The notes beneath the pieces were generated by a model. It worked only from the letters and a program-made list of their open reading frames with translations. It did no database searches and was not told the DNA's origin. Shown here in pieces: positions 52,201 to 59,865 of a stretch of 64,000 bases of DNA. The stretch lies in the NCBI RefSeq assembly GCF_037658235.1, contig NZ_JBBJLN010000005.1, positions 1 through 64,000 on the forward strand. Direction: 5' to 3'. Position numbers and translations under genes: made by a program. This DNA comes from Yunchengibacter salinarum. GTDB taxonomy: Bacteria > Pseudomonadota > Alphaproteobacteria > Sphingomonadales > Kordiimonadaceae. Every line of letters begins with the position of its first letter. Position 1 is the stretch's first letter.

Positions 52201-54836
52201 AGTGGTCCGCGTCCCAGAACTTCACCATTCGCATTGACGACGACACCGGCGAATTCGGCCCCACCACGCCCACCATTACCGGTGGCAGCCCCATGCTGAA
52301 GGAAAATGCGGGCACGGGCGACAATGTCCTGAGCGTAACCAGCAACGACCCGGACATCTCGGACAGCATCGTCGGCTTCCGCATCTCCAGCCAGGAACAT
52401 GCGGGCGCCTTCACCATCACCAATGGCGGCCAACTGAAAGTGGGTGACGCCAGCAAGCTGGATGCAGAAGGCGACCAGCACCACAGCGTCAACATCCAGG
52501 CCAAATCCAGCAACGGCACATGGTCGGACGATCTGGCGCTGACGATCGCCGTCAAGGACGTGGAGGAATTTTCGCCCTCTCGCCCCACGGACAGCAACCC
52601 CGCTGCCAATTCCATCATTGAAAGCGCGGCCAATGGCAGCACGGTGGGCGTGGTTGCCAAATCCGGGGACGCCGATGTATCGGACAGCGTCACAGGCTTC
52701 GAGATCGTGTCCCAGGAACATGCGGGCGCCTTCCGCATCGACAGCGACGGCACGCTGCGGGTGAATGACAGCAGCAAGCTGGACGCCGAGAGCGATCAAC
52801 ATCACGATGTCACCGTCAAGGCGATCGCCGGCGACGGAACCCGCTCGGCTGGCAAGACCTTCACGATCCATGTCGCGGACGACACGAGCGAGCACGGCAT
52901 CTCCGATTTCCGGGACATTCACACGGATTCCCCAAACCAGGTAAAGGACACAAAGCCCGCCGAAACCGATACCGGCCTGATCGTGCGCGCCAGCGACATG
53001 GACCGGTCGGACGACGTGACCCTGACCATGGTGGACGATGCGGGTGGGGCGTTTGAATTCGCCGAACCCTATCGCGGGGGTCTGCGCGTCAAGGTGAAAG
53101 ACACCGCCGCGCTGGATGTGAGCCAGAACACCACCTTCACCATTACGGTGAAGGCCACATCCACCGATGGTTCAAGCGAGACCAAGGATTTCGACATCCT
53201 GGTTTTCAATGACAACACCCCGCCGGTGATGACCGAGCCCTTCAATGGAGGGGACGGCGCGGCTACCCGGGATCTGGTAGCGGGCCAGCAGGTGTTCGAC
53301 ATGAATGCGACGGACGACGACCTTGACCCGCTGACCTTCGCCATTTCGGGCGACCCCAACAATTATCTGAATGTGAACGCCAATACGGGTGTCATCACCT
53401 GGACCCAAAACGCAGTCGATACACTGCAAGACGGGGACTCGGTCACCTTCACCGGCATCGTCCGCGATGACGACGGCGGGAAAGATGAAAAAACCTACAC
53501 AGTGACCGCGAATGTGCCCACCAGCCCGCCGACGATGGAGAATGAGCAAAGGGAAGTGGCCCTTCAGGCCCCCGGCACCGTTTTCTTTAACACGTCCACA
53601 ATCATAATGGACGCCGACGCCTTCGATCCGGACAACCCGGAGGGCCAGCAACAGGATGGCTTTAGCTTTGAGATTACCGACATCCTGCGGGAGCCGTTCA
53701 ATTTCGCCAATGTTCTTTTCGAAATTGATGACCACGGCGCAATCCGGCCACGAAACGCCTTTGCTGAAAACAAGAGCGGCTTTCTGATATTCAACGTCAA
53801 GGCCACAGACGATGACGGGGAAAGCACCACCGCCCTGATGAGCTACACCTTGCATATTCCGGGGTCCTTCCTTCCCCCCGTCATCTTCGATCTGGACGGG
53901 GACGGCACCATGCTGACCCCCACCAGCGACCCCACCGTGCGTTTCGATACGGACGGGGACGGAGACCTGGAACTGACAAGTTGGGTGGATGCCGGGGATG
54001 GCCTGCTGGCGCTGGACCGGAACGGCAATGGCACCATCGACAACGGAACGGAAATCTCCTTCGTGCAGGATCTGGAGGGGGCGACCACCGATCTGGAAGG
54101 GCTCGCCGCCTTTGACAGCGACGGAGACGGCAAACTCACCGCCAATGACGACCGGTTCGACGACTTCACCCTCTGGCAGGATGTGAACAGCGACGGCATC
54201 AGCCAGGCGGATGAACTCCGCACGTTGACGGAAGCGGGCATGACGGAAATCGACCTGACCCCCACGCCCACCGGCCTGGACCCGGACAGCCAATACGGTC
54301 TGATCAACACCAGTACGGCGACGGTGGACGGAGAAACCGTCACCCTTGGCGATGCCAGGCTGGCGGTCAGCAATTCCCGCTCCGTCACCGCCGTGGACCT
54401 GGACCATGACGGCGCCATCGCCGATGGCGGAACGGTCGCCTTCGACATCAGCGGCAATGGTGAAACGGAAACCGGCAATGCCTGGATCGGCGGATCGGAC
54501 GGGATTCTTGTTTTCGACCTGAACCGCAATGGCACGGTGGATGATGGCGGGGAACTGGGGGCGTTGGCCTCCGGCGGTCTGATGGCAAACGCCCTGGACA
54601 CCAATGGCGACGGGCAGGTCACATTTGAGGACGACTTCGCCGACATGCTCAAGATCTGGGCGGACACGAACGGCGACGGCATCAGCCAGTCCGGCGAGCT
54701 GCTGAGCCTGGCGGACGCGGGCTATAATGCCCTTCTCATCGCCGATGACGGCAGCCTGATCCTGCAAGCGCAGGACAACACCGATCACGGCGATCAGACC
54801 CTGCAAACCCACCAGCTCGGCTATTACGACTTCTAG
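46245..54836 (+). CDS. Giant RTX/cadherin-repeat protein
   Basis: Predicted secreted or surface protein of 2,863 residues. Residues 1-415 contain RTX beta-roll nonapeptides (G-G-x-G-N-D-x-L), broken by two similar blocks. About 420-2323 carry 18 cadherin-type repeats of about 105 residues, each with an E-type start, a D-A-G-G-A-F-x-I-D core and an L-D-A-E-x-x motif, joined by D-A-N-E or D-V-E-E linkers. Two divergent Ig-like units follow. Residues 2545-2863 hold two copies of a calcium-binding module (D-x-D-G-D-G and D-x-N-x-D-G-I-S-Q). No Sec signal is visible, so type I secretion is inferred. The ATG at 46245 has AGAGG upstream. Adhesion or biofilm function is inferred. Confidence 0.9.
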   Translation: MAIITGTANGDTLTGGGDTDDIQGLGGNDSLIGGGRNDTLGGGDGNDTLAGGGGNDNLFGGAGDDLFLTGPGDGLDKIIGGAGDDTLAATADNTAIGLRGLTAGDVEIISAGGHSGVTVSGRDSASFGLHDDIDLSGTALQGIDRIELHGGNDTLIATAGDDVIAGGSGNDVLQGRGGNDRFEVGLDSGTDRFIGGNGDDTVTATADGVTIALNGFEAGAVETITGGGFDGVTLAGRDSASFGRHDNIDLSQTNVTGIDRIELRGGNDTLVATAGDDVVLGGDGIDVLNGGAGNDSLNGGASYDTVRGGAGNDSLFGGDKKDTLEGGAGSDLLNGGNGDDLIRAGLGEDTVIGGAGNDRVVLEADSDSLSFFDNQDGTITIVDGDGNRTTLTGDVEQVSTNDGTLSIDDLPTQFAGNENPLGAAFDANGDDSSVAEDAAPGTPVGIRVAAEDADAIDEVSFELADDAGGAFAIDSQTGVVTVADNSLLDAESASYATITARAVSTDGTSSEFNAQIFLRDVNEADLTPITDADPLDETVSESAASGTAVGFDATSTDPDVTDTVTFSLADDAGGAFAIDAQTGVVTVADSSRLDFETSPQTSLTVVATSSDGSTEQTTVAVTVTDANETPVGPVSDANTDENRVSEGAAQGAVVGLTARAMDGDGTDEVRFSLLDDAGGAFAIDAQTGVVTVLDGSLLDAETSTTASVTIAANSDDGSTSSETFLIAVDDVDEVDISAVTDGNDAANSVREDATAGTSTGITATATDPDVTDAVRFRLSDDAGGRFTIDAESGAVSVADGASLDFEGAQSHSITVMANSDDGSASSETFTILVTDANEAAISAITDGDPAAENVSEAAENGTLVGFDANATDADGTDSVSFSLTDNAGGAFAIDAQTGVITVADSSLLDAETSSSESLTVLATSDDGSTSSRTVSVAVTDANEHSVSALLDANSDADTVLDVAGQDTPVGIRLSADDPDLTDSVTFSLVDDAGGRFKVDPDSGRITVADDTLLNADTGPVDHTITARATSTDGSTSDQQFTITITPDNQYSVGDVSVTRETPTMLESIGGNADTGITFSATDLDPKDTVTFALSTDSDDRFTIDPDTGRVFTVAGADFDAETEGTLPIDVIATSSDGSQSSTGIGVTLGDDTTEFAVEGLQDRNNDRSRIFEGATSNSEVGLTVTAEDRDITDTVTFSLTDDANGAFKIDSATGEIRVLDGGQLDAEVSQSANLTVRATSTDGSFQDKTFTVTVLDRDEFDLERIVDANDDINTVREDAVAGTLTGVTAFADDKDVTDTATYSLDPNQNNSGAFDVNPETGQIFVTDPSKLDAESAASQQVFVRAETDSGDRSRSFTIQVTDINESDIGGLSDSNNDDDAVLENPSSNGALVGITATATDPDLTDGVTYSLDDDADEAFEIDRYTGVVSVRNKERLDAEFEAEETIIVRATSTDGSSTTRAFTIDIKDVEEHKPVIESGDTNLLPNRVSENADPGQSAGIDLSASDKDVSDTITTFRIVDQNVAGAFEVDSQGRISVADPTKLDAETDALHHIDLVAVASDGTESAVQRVTVEVLDYNEAPVGTVTDEDNAPNRVNEGAATGTTTGINANAKDPDLTDNVRFSLANDAGGAFSIDPVGGDVYVRDGDLLDAETSGTASITVRATSDDGSISDADFTIDIGDVNEEGVSAVTDGDGAANRVKENAASGTTVGINANAQDGDITDTVTFSLTNNAGGAFTIDPDTGVVAVADPGKLDAELATTHTITARATSTDGSISDSDFTITVSDDTGEFGPTTPTLTGGSPMVREDATANANVLTVTSTDADTSDSIVDYRISSQEHAGAFKINENGQVRVDDPGLLDAEGDMVHNVTIQAFSSDGTWSDGKTIGITIKDVEEFAPERPWDTDGTVNHVLESATNGTFVELDASSRDKDKSDSIVDFRIVSQEHDGAFTIDSNGRVTVADRTRLDAESDQHHSIAVQARSSDGQWSASQNFTIRIDDDTGEFGPTTPTITGGSPMLKENAGTGDNVLSVTSNDPDISDSIVGFRISSQEHAGAFTITNGGQLKVGDASKLDAEGDQHHSVNIQAKSSNGTWSDDLALTIAVKDVEEFSPSRPTDSNPAANSIIESAANGSTVGVVAKSGDADVSDSVTGFEIVSQEHAGAFRIDSDGTLRVNDSSKLDAESDQHHDVTVKAIAGDGTRSAGKTFTIHVADDTSEHGISDFRDIHTDSPNQVKDTKPAETDTGLIVRASDMDRSDDVTLTMVDDAGGAFEFAEPYRGGLRVKVKDTAALDVSQNTTFTITVKATSTDGSSETKDFDILVFNDNTPPVMTEPFNGGDGAATRDLVAGQQVFDMNATDDDLDPLTFAISGDPNNYLNVNANTGVITWTQNAVDTLQDGDSVTFTGIVRDDDGGKDEKTYTVTANVPTSPPTMENEQREVALQAPGTVFFNTSTIIMDADAFDPDNPEGQQQDGFSFEITDILREPFNFANVLFEIDDHGAIRPRNAFAENKSGFLIFNVKATDDDGESTTALMSYTLHIPGSFLPPVIFDLDGDGTMLTPTSDPTVRFDTDGDGDLELTSWVDAGDGLLALDRNGNGTIDNGTEISFVQDLEGATTDLEGLAAFDSDGDGKLTANDDRFDDFTLWQDVNSDGISQADELRTLTEAGMTEIDLTPTPTGLDPDSQYGLINTSTATVDGETVTLGDARLAVSNSRSVTAVDLDHDGAIADGGTVAFDISGNGETETGNAWIGGSDGILVFDLNRNGTVDDGGELGALASGGLMANALDTNGDGQVTFEDDFADMLKIWADTNGDGISQSGELLSLADAGYNALLIADDGSLILQAQDNTDHGDQTLQTHQLGYYDF
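46275..47320 (+). repeat. N-terminal RTX beta-roll repeats within the giant protein
   Basis: Nonapeptide repeats of the G-G-x-G-x-D-x-L type are clustered in three groups. Two blocks, containing D-S-A-S-F-G-L-H-D-D-I-D-L-S and D-S-A-S-F-G-R-H-D-N-I-D-L-S, are near copies about 120 residues apart. Confidence 0.8.
51600..52877 (+). repeat. Two 639-bp higher-order units in the cadherin array
   Basis: Units 51600-52238 and 52239-52877 are exactly the same length (213 codons each), and each contains two cadherin repeats. Both start D-D-T-G-E-F-G-P-T-T-P-T and contain K-D-V-E-E-F-x-P-x-R-P in the middle. The next unit starts at 52878 with D-D-T-S-E, so the phase is exact. Confidence 0.85.
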
Positions 54837-54946
54837 CCTCGGCGGGCCACACGGCCGGGCCTGAGGGCCCGGCCGGTTGATGGATTCAATTGCAACCAAA
54901 AAGTGACATATGCACGTGCACAGGATAAAAGGCTCCAGGCGGTATG

Positions 54947-54980
54947 CCAGAAAACGTGCCAGAAAACGAACCAGAAAACG
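54947..54980 (+). repeat. Three 10-bp direct repeats at 12-bp spacing before the S8 gene
   Basis: CCAGAAAACG occurs at 54947, 54959 and 54971. The array ends 19 bases before the protease ATG and just upstream of its ribosome binding site. Confidence 0.75.
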
Positions 54981-54998
54981 CGACTGTGGGAGAGTGTA

Positions 54999-57974
54999 AT
55001 GAGTGATGCCAACGGCGACGGCAACACGGATATGGACTATCCGGAACGCTTCGATGTGGCCCGCCGGGTGGCGGAAGAACTGCTGGGGGACTGGCAACCG
55101 GGCGAGGAGCCCTTCACCGTCCCCGTGGGGGATTTCGCCGGCGTCACCCTGCCCTTCAACGACCCGCTGCTGCCCCTGATGGGCAGCATTGTGGGCGTGC
55201 AGATGACAAAGGCAGCCATTGCCGCCGCCAGTTTCATCAATAACCTGACGGATGACGTGCCGGGCACCCCGCCCCCCCCCTTCTATCCCGTCCCCGAAGG
55301 CGCCCCGGCCATCACCGGCGGCGCCCATATCAATCTGATCCCCGTCTGGGACGAGTTCACCGGCAAGGGGGTCAATATCAAATCCGTGGAAGGTCTGGAT
55401 TACCGCCACCCGGACCTGCAAGAAAACTTCACCCGGATTGCCACCGTTTCGGATGCACGGGACCGGGGCGGCGCCGCGGGCGCGGGCGATCATGGCACAA
55501 GTGTCGCCAGCCTGATCGCGGCGGAAGGCAATAACGGCATCGGCATGGTGGGTGTGGCGCCGGATGCCAGCTTCTTTGGCATCAGCACGGTGATTGATGA
55601 TTTCGGCCCCTTTGATGTGATTCAATCCAGCCTCAGCGGCCCTGACATCCCCTCAATGCAAACGCCCCGCTTCAATCAGCCCGATATGTTTGCCAGGCGC
55701 ATCCGCGCGGCGGAAACCGGGCGCGACGACCTGGGCGCCATATGGGTCAATTCAGCGGGAAACGGCGGCAATCTTCAGACATCGCTGATGACCGAACCGA
55801 TCTTCAACCAGTTCGAGATTCTCCCCGTGGCCTGGGCGGGGGAAACGGGCGACATCGACGGCGCCAGCAATTTCGGCACACAAATTCATGTCTCCGCCGT
55901 GGTCAGCGGCCTGATCAACACCGCCCTCCCGAGCCTGCGCCCCATTGACCGGGAGACCTTTGACGGCTTTTGGGACATGCCCCGCATTCTTGGCTTCGAC
56001 GTGGATGCGCTGGGCCTCGCGGGCTCCGGCACGAGCGCCTTTACCGGCACATCCGCCGCGGCGCCGCTGGTCTCCGGCGGGGTGGCCCTGATGCTGGAAG
56101 CGGCGGAGACCAATCAGTTCGGGGTGGACCTGGGCTGGCGGGACGTGCAGGAAATCCTCGCCATTTCCGCCCGCCATGCCGGCCCCGGCCTGACGGAGGA
56201 TGTCTCCGGCCATCGCCGCCTCCACCCGTGGGAGATCAACGGCGCCGCACAGGTGAACGGCCAGGGCCTGCATTTCAGCAAGGATCACGGCTTCGGCCTG
56301 CTGGATATCCACGGCGCCGTGCGCCTGGCGCAGACCTGGCACCAGACCCGCACCAGCCACAATCTGATCGAAAGCCGCAGCGCCGTGCTGGCGAACGACG
56401 ATGTCCACACCGTGGATTACGGCGCCCCCCTCACCTTTGAAGTGGAGGTGGGCGACAATCTGGAACTGGATGTGGTCACGCTGAAGACCAATTTCGCCCA
56501 TGAACAGTTCGGCGATTTCCGCATCACCATCACCTCCCCCGACGGTACGGTCAGCCGGGTCATGGATACGGTGGGGACGTTCTCGGAACCCCAGATCCAG
56601 GCCCAGAAAGCCGATGGCACCGTAACGGATTACCTGACCCCGCAGGAAGAACTGGAAGACAATGCGGCTTCCTCCAACCGCTCGCTGGATCACCCAAGCT
56701 TCTCCGGCAGCCGGGAGGGGTGGCCCATGCTGTCCCGCGCCTTCTGGGGGGAGGATAGCGCGGGCACCTGGACCATCACCGTGGAGGACGTGATCGACAA
56801 CGGCAAATCGGGGTCGGTCTCCGGCATGGAACTGATCTTCGAAGGGGACGCCGCCAGCAATGACGATGTGTATTTTTTCACCGACGACTGGGCCAATATG
56901 AACGAGGCCGCGGGCGCGGTGCCGGTCATTGACGACACCACCGGCACGGACAGCCTGAACATGGCCGCCATCAGCGGCGACATCGCCCTGGACCTGACCG
57001 CCGGGGCGTCGGTGATGGCCGGCCATTACGGCAATGACGCCACCGGGCAGGTGTTCACCCTGGACGGCACGCGCTTTGCCACCGCCACCACGGGGGACGG
57101 CCACGATACCGTGACCGGCACCGACGCGGGCGATCATATTTTCACCCGCGAGGGACGGGACAGCCTGCACGGCGGCGCGGGCGATGACACGCTGGACAGC
57201 GGAGTGGACCGGGATCAGATCTGGGCCGGCCCCGGTCATGATCGGGTCATGGCGGGCGCTGGCGCCGACCGGGTGTTCACCGGCAGGGGCGCGGACACCG
57301 TCCATGGCGGCGACAGCTTCGACCTGATCTTTGGCGGGCCGGGGCGGGACAGACTGTTCGGCGAACGGGGCATAGACCGGCTGGAAGGCGGCCCCGGCGC
57401 CGACACACTGGATGGCGGCAATGCGCGTGATTTCGCGCTCTATACCCGATCCGACGCCGGGGTGCGGGTGGATCTGGCCACCGGTGCCGTCAGCGGCGGT
57501 CACGGCGATGGCGACGTGCTGCGCTCCATTGAAGGGGTGATCGGTTCAATGCACGATGACAGCATCAGCGGCACCGGGTTGAGCAATGATCTGCGCGGGT
57601 TCGGCGGTGATGACCGCCTTTTTGGCCTTGGCGGCCATGATACGCTCACCGGTGGCGGCGGGGCCGACACGCTGGTCGGCGGCTCGGGCGACAATATCCT
57701 GACGGGAGACGCCCCGCTGGCCCGCCCCGGCGCGGACCTGTTCCTGTTCGCGGCGGACGACACCGGCGCCACCACCATCACCGACTTCAATGCGGATATG
57801 GACCGGCTCGACCTCTCGGCCTTCGACCTGGACCGGGCCGCCCTGCGGGATCTGGCCCGCACTGTGGGCGACGAGGCGGGCGACAGCCTGGAACTGGCGC
57901 TCACGGACGGTCTCACCCTGACCCTGTCGGGCCAATCGACCGCCCTGCTGGACAGCGATGCCATCCTGATCTGA
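54999..57974 (+). CDS. Kexin-like S8 peptidase with P-domain and RTX repeats
   Basis: Predicted secreted 991-residue protein. An N-terminal acidic segment (S-D-A-N-G-D-G-N-T-D-M) precedes an S8 domain (about residues 105-440) of the kexin type. His165 (G-D-H-G-T), Asn255 (S-A-G-N-G-G) and Ser352 (G-T-S-A-A-A-P) are present. The Asp motif (D-D-G or D-S-G) is replaced by V130-E131-G132 and is one residue shorter. A P-domain (about 475-615) and RTX repeats (about 705-905) follow, ending in a hydrophobic C-terminus typical of type I signals. ATG 54999 has GGGAG eight bases upstream. It is likely co-expressed with the giant protein. Activity is uncertain. Confidence 0.87.
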   Translation: MSDANGDGNTDMDYPERFDVARRVAEELLGDWQPGEEPFTVPVGDFAGVTLPFNDPLLPLMGSIVGVQMTKAAIAAASFINNLTDDVPGTPPPPFYPVPEGAPAITGGAHINLIPVWDEFTGKGVNIKSVEGLDYRHPDLQENFTRIATVSDARDRGGAAGAGDHGTSVASLIAAEGNNGIGMVGVAPDASFFGISTVIDDFGPFDVIQSSLSGPDIPSMQTPRFNQPDMFARRIRAAETGRDDLGAIWVNSAGNGGNLQTSLMTEPIFNQFEILPVAWAGETGDIDGASNFGTQIHVSAVVSGLINTALPSLRPIDRETFDGFWDMPRILGFDVDALGLAGSGTSAFTGTSAAAPLVSGGVALMLEAAETNQFGVDLGWRDVQEILAISARHAGPGLTEDVSGHRRLHPWEINGAAQVNGQGLHFSKDHGFGLLDIHGAVRLAQTWHQTRTSHNLIESRSAVLANDDVHTVDYGAPLTFEVEVGDNLELDVVTLKTNFAHEQFGDFRITITSPDGTVSRVMDTVGTFSEPQIQAQKADGTVTDYLTPQEELEDNAASSNRSLDHPSFSGSREGWPMLSRAFWGEDSAGTWTITVEDVIDNGKSGSVSGMELIFEGDAASNDDVYFFTDDWANMNEAAGAVPVIDDTTGTDSLNMAAISGDIALDLTAGASVMAGHYGNDATGQVFTLDGTRFATATTGDGHDTVTGTDAGDHIFTREGRDSLHGGAGDDTLDSGVDRDQIWAGPGHDRVMAGAGADRVFTGRGADTVHGGDSFDLIFGGPGRDRLFGERGIDRLEGGPGADTLDGGNARDFALYTRSDAGVRVDLATGAVSGGHGDGDVLRSIEGVIGSMHDDSISGTGLSNDLRGFGGDDRLFGLGGHDTLTGGGGADTLVGGSGDNILTGDAPLARPGADLFLFAADDTGATTITDFNADMDRLDLSAFDLDRAALRDLARTVGDEAGDSLELALTDGLTLTLSGQSTALLDSDAILI

Positions 57975-57976
57975 CA

Positions 57977-58010
57977 GGAAAGCCGGGCCACGGAGCCCGG
58001 CTTTCCTTTT
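57977..58010 (+). terminator. Rho-independent terminator of the S8/RTX gene
   Basis: GGAAAGCCGGG pairs with CCCGGCTTTCC around a short loop and runs into TTTT. It lies three bases after the stop. Confidence 0.88.
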
Positions 58011-58058
58011 ACCGATCGATCATTCGGGCCATGCCAAGCGCCAACGTGTGGCGCCGGA

Positions 58059-58340
58059 TCAGCCTTCGCCCTCACCACCCGATGCGGCGGGGCGGTCACC
58101 GCCCTCAAGGGCGTGAAGATAAACGTCCAGCAGGGCTTCCTCCTCCTGCCGCTCGGCCTGATCCTTTTTCCTGAGCGCCACCACCTTGCGCATGATCTTG
58201 GTGTCGAACCCTACGGCCTTGGCCTGTTTATAGACCTCTTTCATGTCTTCCGCGATACCGCGTTTTTCTTCTTCCAGCCGTTCGATCCGCTCGATGAAAG
58301 ACCGCAACTGATCGCCGGCAACACCGCCTGCCTGTACCAT
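58059..58340 (-). CDS. gapR: GapR-type (DUF2312) nucleoid-associated protein
   Basis: Small coiled-coil DNA-binding protein of 93 residues; the Caulobacter homologue GapR binds overtwisted AT-rich DNA ahead of replication forks. Diagnostic stretch: D-Q-L-R-S-F-I-E-R-I-E-R-L-E-E-E-K-R, then F-D-T-K-I-M-R-K-V and L-R-K-K-D. I chose the ATG at 58340; a TTG at 58364 would add eight residues. The acidic/Gly C-terminal tail (about 15 residues) is longer than usual. Confidence 0.9.
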   Translation of the reverse strand: MVQAGGVAGDQLRSFIERIERLEEEKRGIAEDMKEVYKQAKAVGFDTKIMRKVVALRKKDQAERQEEEALLDVYLHALEGGDRPAASGGEGEG

Positions 58341-58479
58341 GTTTTGAAATTCCCATATGTCCAAATTCCGTCCCGGTCACGCACCGGGGACGGGCACCCT
58401 ATCCGCGCGCCCGCCGCGCATCAAGCACGGACGGGCAAGCCCGGCCCGAATATGCGCAAGGGGGCCGGAACCACCGCCA

Positions 58480-58824
58480 TCAACCCCGGTCGCGGGCCGC
58501 GCGCAGGGCCTTGTTCCGGGACACGCTTTCATCCATCGCCCTGATCTGCGCTTCGCTCGCCGGGGTCTGATGGCGGGCCTTCCAGTCCTCATAGGCCATG
58601 CCATACACATGGGCGCGGGCCTCACCCTTGTCCATCGACACGCCCTCGGCCTCCGCCGCATCGCGCAGCCAGTCCGACAGGCAGTTGCGGCAAAATCCCG
58701 CCAGTCCCATCAGGTCCACATTCTGCACATCGCTGCGCAGCGCCAGATGATCCAGAAGCGTGCGAAAGGCCCGCGCCTCGATCCTGTCCCGCTGCGCCAC
58801 GTCCAGATTGTTCGGGTCCGTCAT
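58480..58824 (-). CDS. DUF1244 family protein
   Basis: Conserved alphaproteobacterial protein of 114 residues, function unknown. G-F-C-R-N-C-L-S-D-W is the characteristic Cys motif and Y-G-M-A-Y-E-D-W-K the second. Its start overlaps the N-formylglutamate amidohydrolase stop by four bases (ATGA). Grouping with the amidohydrolase and GapR is a common alphaproteobacterial order. Confidence 0.88.
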   Translation of the reverse strand: MTDPNNLDVAQRDRIEARAFRTLLDHLALRSDVQNVDLMGLAGFCRNCLSDWLRDAAEAEGVSMDKGEARAHVYGMAYEDWKARHQTPASEAQIRAMDESVSRNKALRAARDRG

Positions 58825-59612
58825 GTCATCTGTCCTTCCTCCGCCCGGTAGCACACATCCGGGCGATTCATGCATTCATCCAGTATGTCCGCCAACAGCC
58901 GGGCCCATTGCTCCACCCGATCCGGCGTGTTCACCAGATCATTGCGCACTTCGACGGTGGTCTGGGGCAGACCGTGATCGGCGCCATGCGCCTGCATGGA
59001 ATGATAGAGCGCCCGGCCCGAATAGGGCTCGTTGTCGCCCACTCTCAGGTCCGTCTCCCGCTCGATCAGGCCGATCATGGCCTGGGCCAGCCGCCGGTCC
59101 CGGTTCCACAGAAAGCCGATATGCCAGGGGCGCACCTTGTCGTTCATGACCGGGGTGAAGCTGTGCATCCCCACCACCAGCGGCACGCGCCCCTCCCGAA
59201 GGTGGCTGGCGACCAGATCCGCCGCCGCATCGTGAAAAGGATCGTACCAGGCCGCCTTGCGCGCCGCGATGGCCGCCCCGTCCAGCCCTTGATTGGCGGG
59301 AATCATCACCCCGTCCGATCGGTCGGGCACCAGAGTGGGATGGTCCGGTTCGCGGTTGCAATCAATCACCAGCCGGGACACCGGCGCCAGCACGGCGGGC
59401 ACATCCATCAGGGCGCTGAGCCGCCGGGTGATCGCCGCCGCGCCGATGTCCCACGCGATATGGCGGCCCATGTCCCGTGCGGCCAGCCCCAGCGGTTTCC
59501 CGTCCCGGTACAGTGCCTCAGGCACCCGATTGGTGGCATGATCGCACAAAATGATCACGCCGCCCCGGCCATGCTTGTTCAAAATTTCAACTTGATGCGA
59601 CTCTGTGCCCAT
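58821..59612 (-). CDS. N-formylglutamate amidohydrolase family protein
   Basis: Zn-dependent deformylase fold, 263 residues. The family signatures are C-D-H-A-T-N-R-V-P, N-R-E-P and G-M-H-S-F-T-P. It may hydrolyse N-formylglutamate, last step of one histidine degradation route, but no hut genes are near and the substrate is uncertain. It is translationally coupled to DUF1244 and divergent from pyk. Confidence 0.9.
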   Translation of the reverse strand: MGTESHQVEILNKHGRGGVIILCDHATNRVPEALYRDGKPLGLAARDMGRHIAWDIGAAAITRRLSALMDVPAVLAPVSRLVIDCNREPDHPTLVPDRSDGVMIPANQGLDGAAIAARKAAWYDPFHDAAADLVASHLREGRVPLVVGMHSFTPVMNDKVRPWHIGFLWNRDRRLAQAMIGLIERETDLRVGDNEPYSGRALYHSMQAHGADHGLPQTTVEVRNDLVNTPDRVEQWARLLADILDECMNRPDVCYRAEEGQMT

Positions 59613-59865
59613 GAGATACCCTTAGGAAATCGACTGGCCGGCCCGCGCCCGGACCCTGATGCCCTGAAGGTGCCAGCCTGATGGTGCCAGTCTAATACGT
59701 CAGGCCCTTGCGGCAAGGGGGGGAGCCCCCACGATCCGACATCATGGCCGCAGTCCAGTGCTTTTTGCAAAGGATTGCAGCGCCGGGGAGGCTGACAGAG
59801 ATCTTGTAAAGGACGCCCGCGGGGCCGCCACCCATGCGCCCCGCCCGCCAAGGAGAGAGTGACCC

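Noticed and set aside
53172..55625. Long open frame on the minus strand across the end of the giant gene
   Set aside because: It mirrors calcium-motif repeats in antisense, is His/Gly/Ala-rich without motifs, and crosses two well-supported genes.
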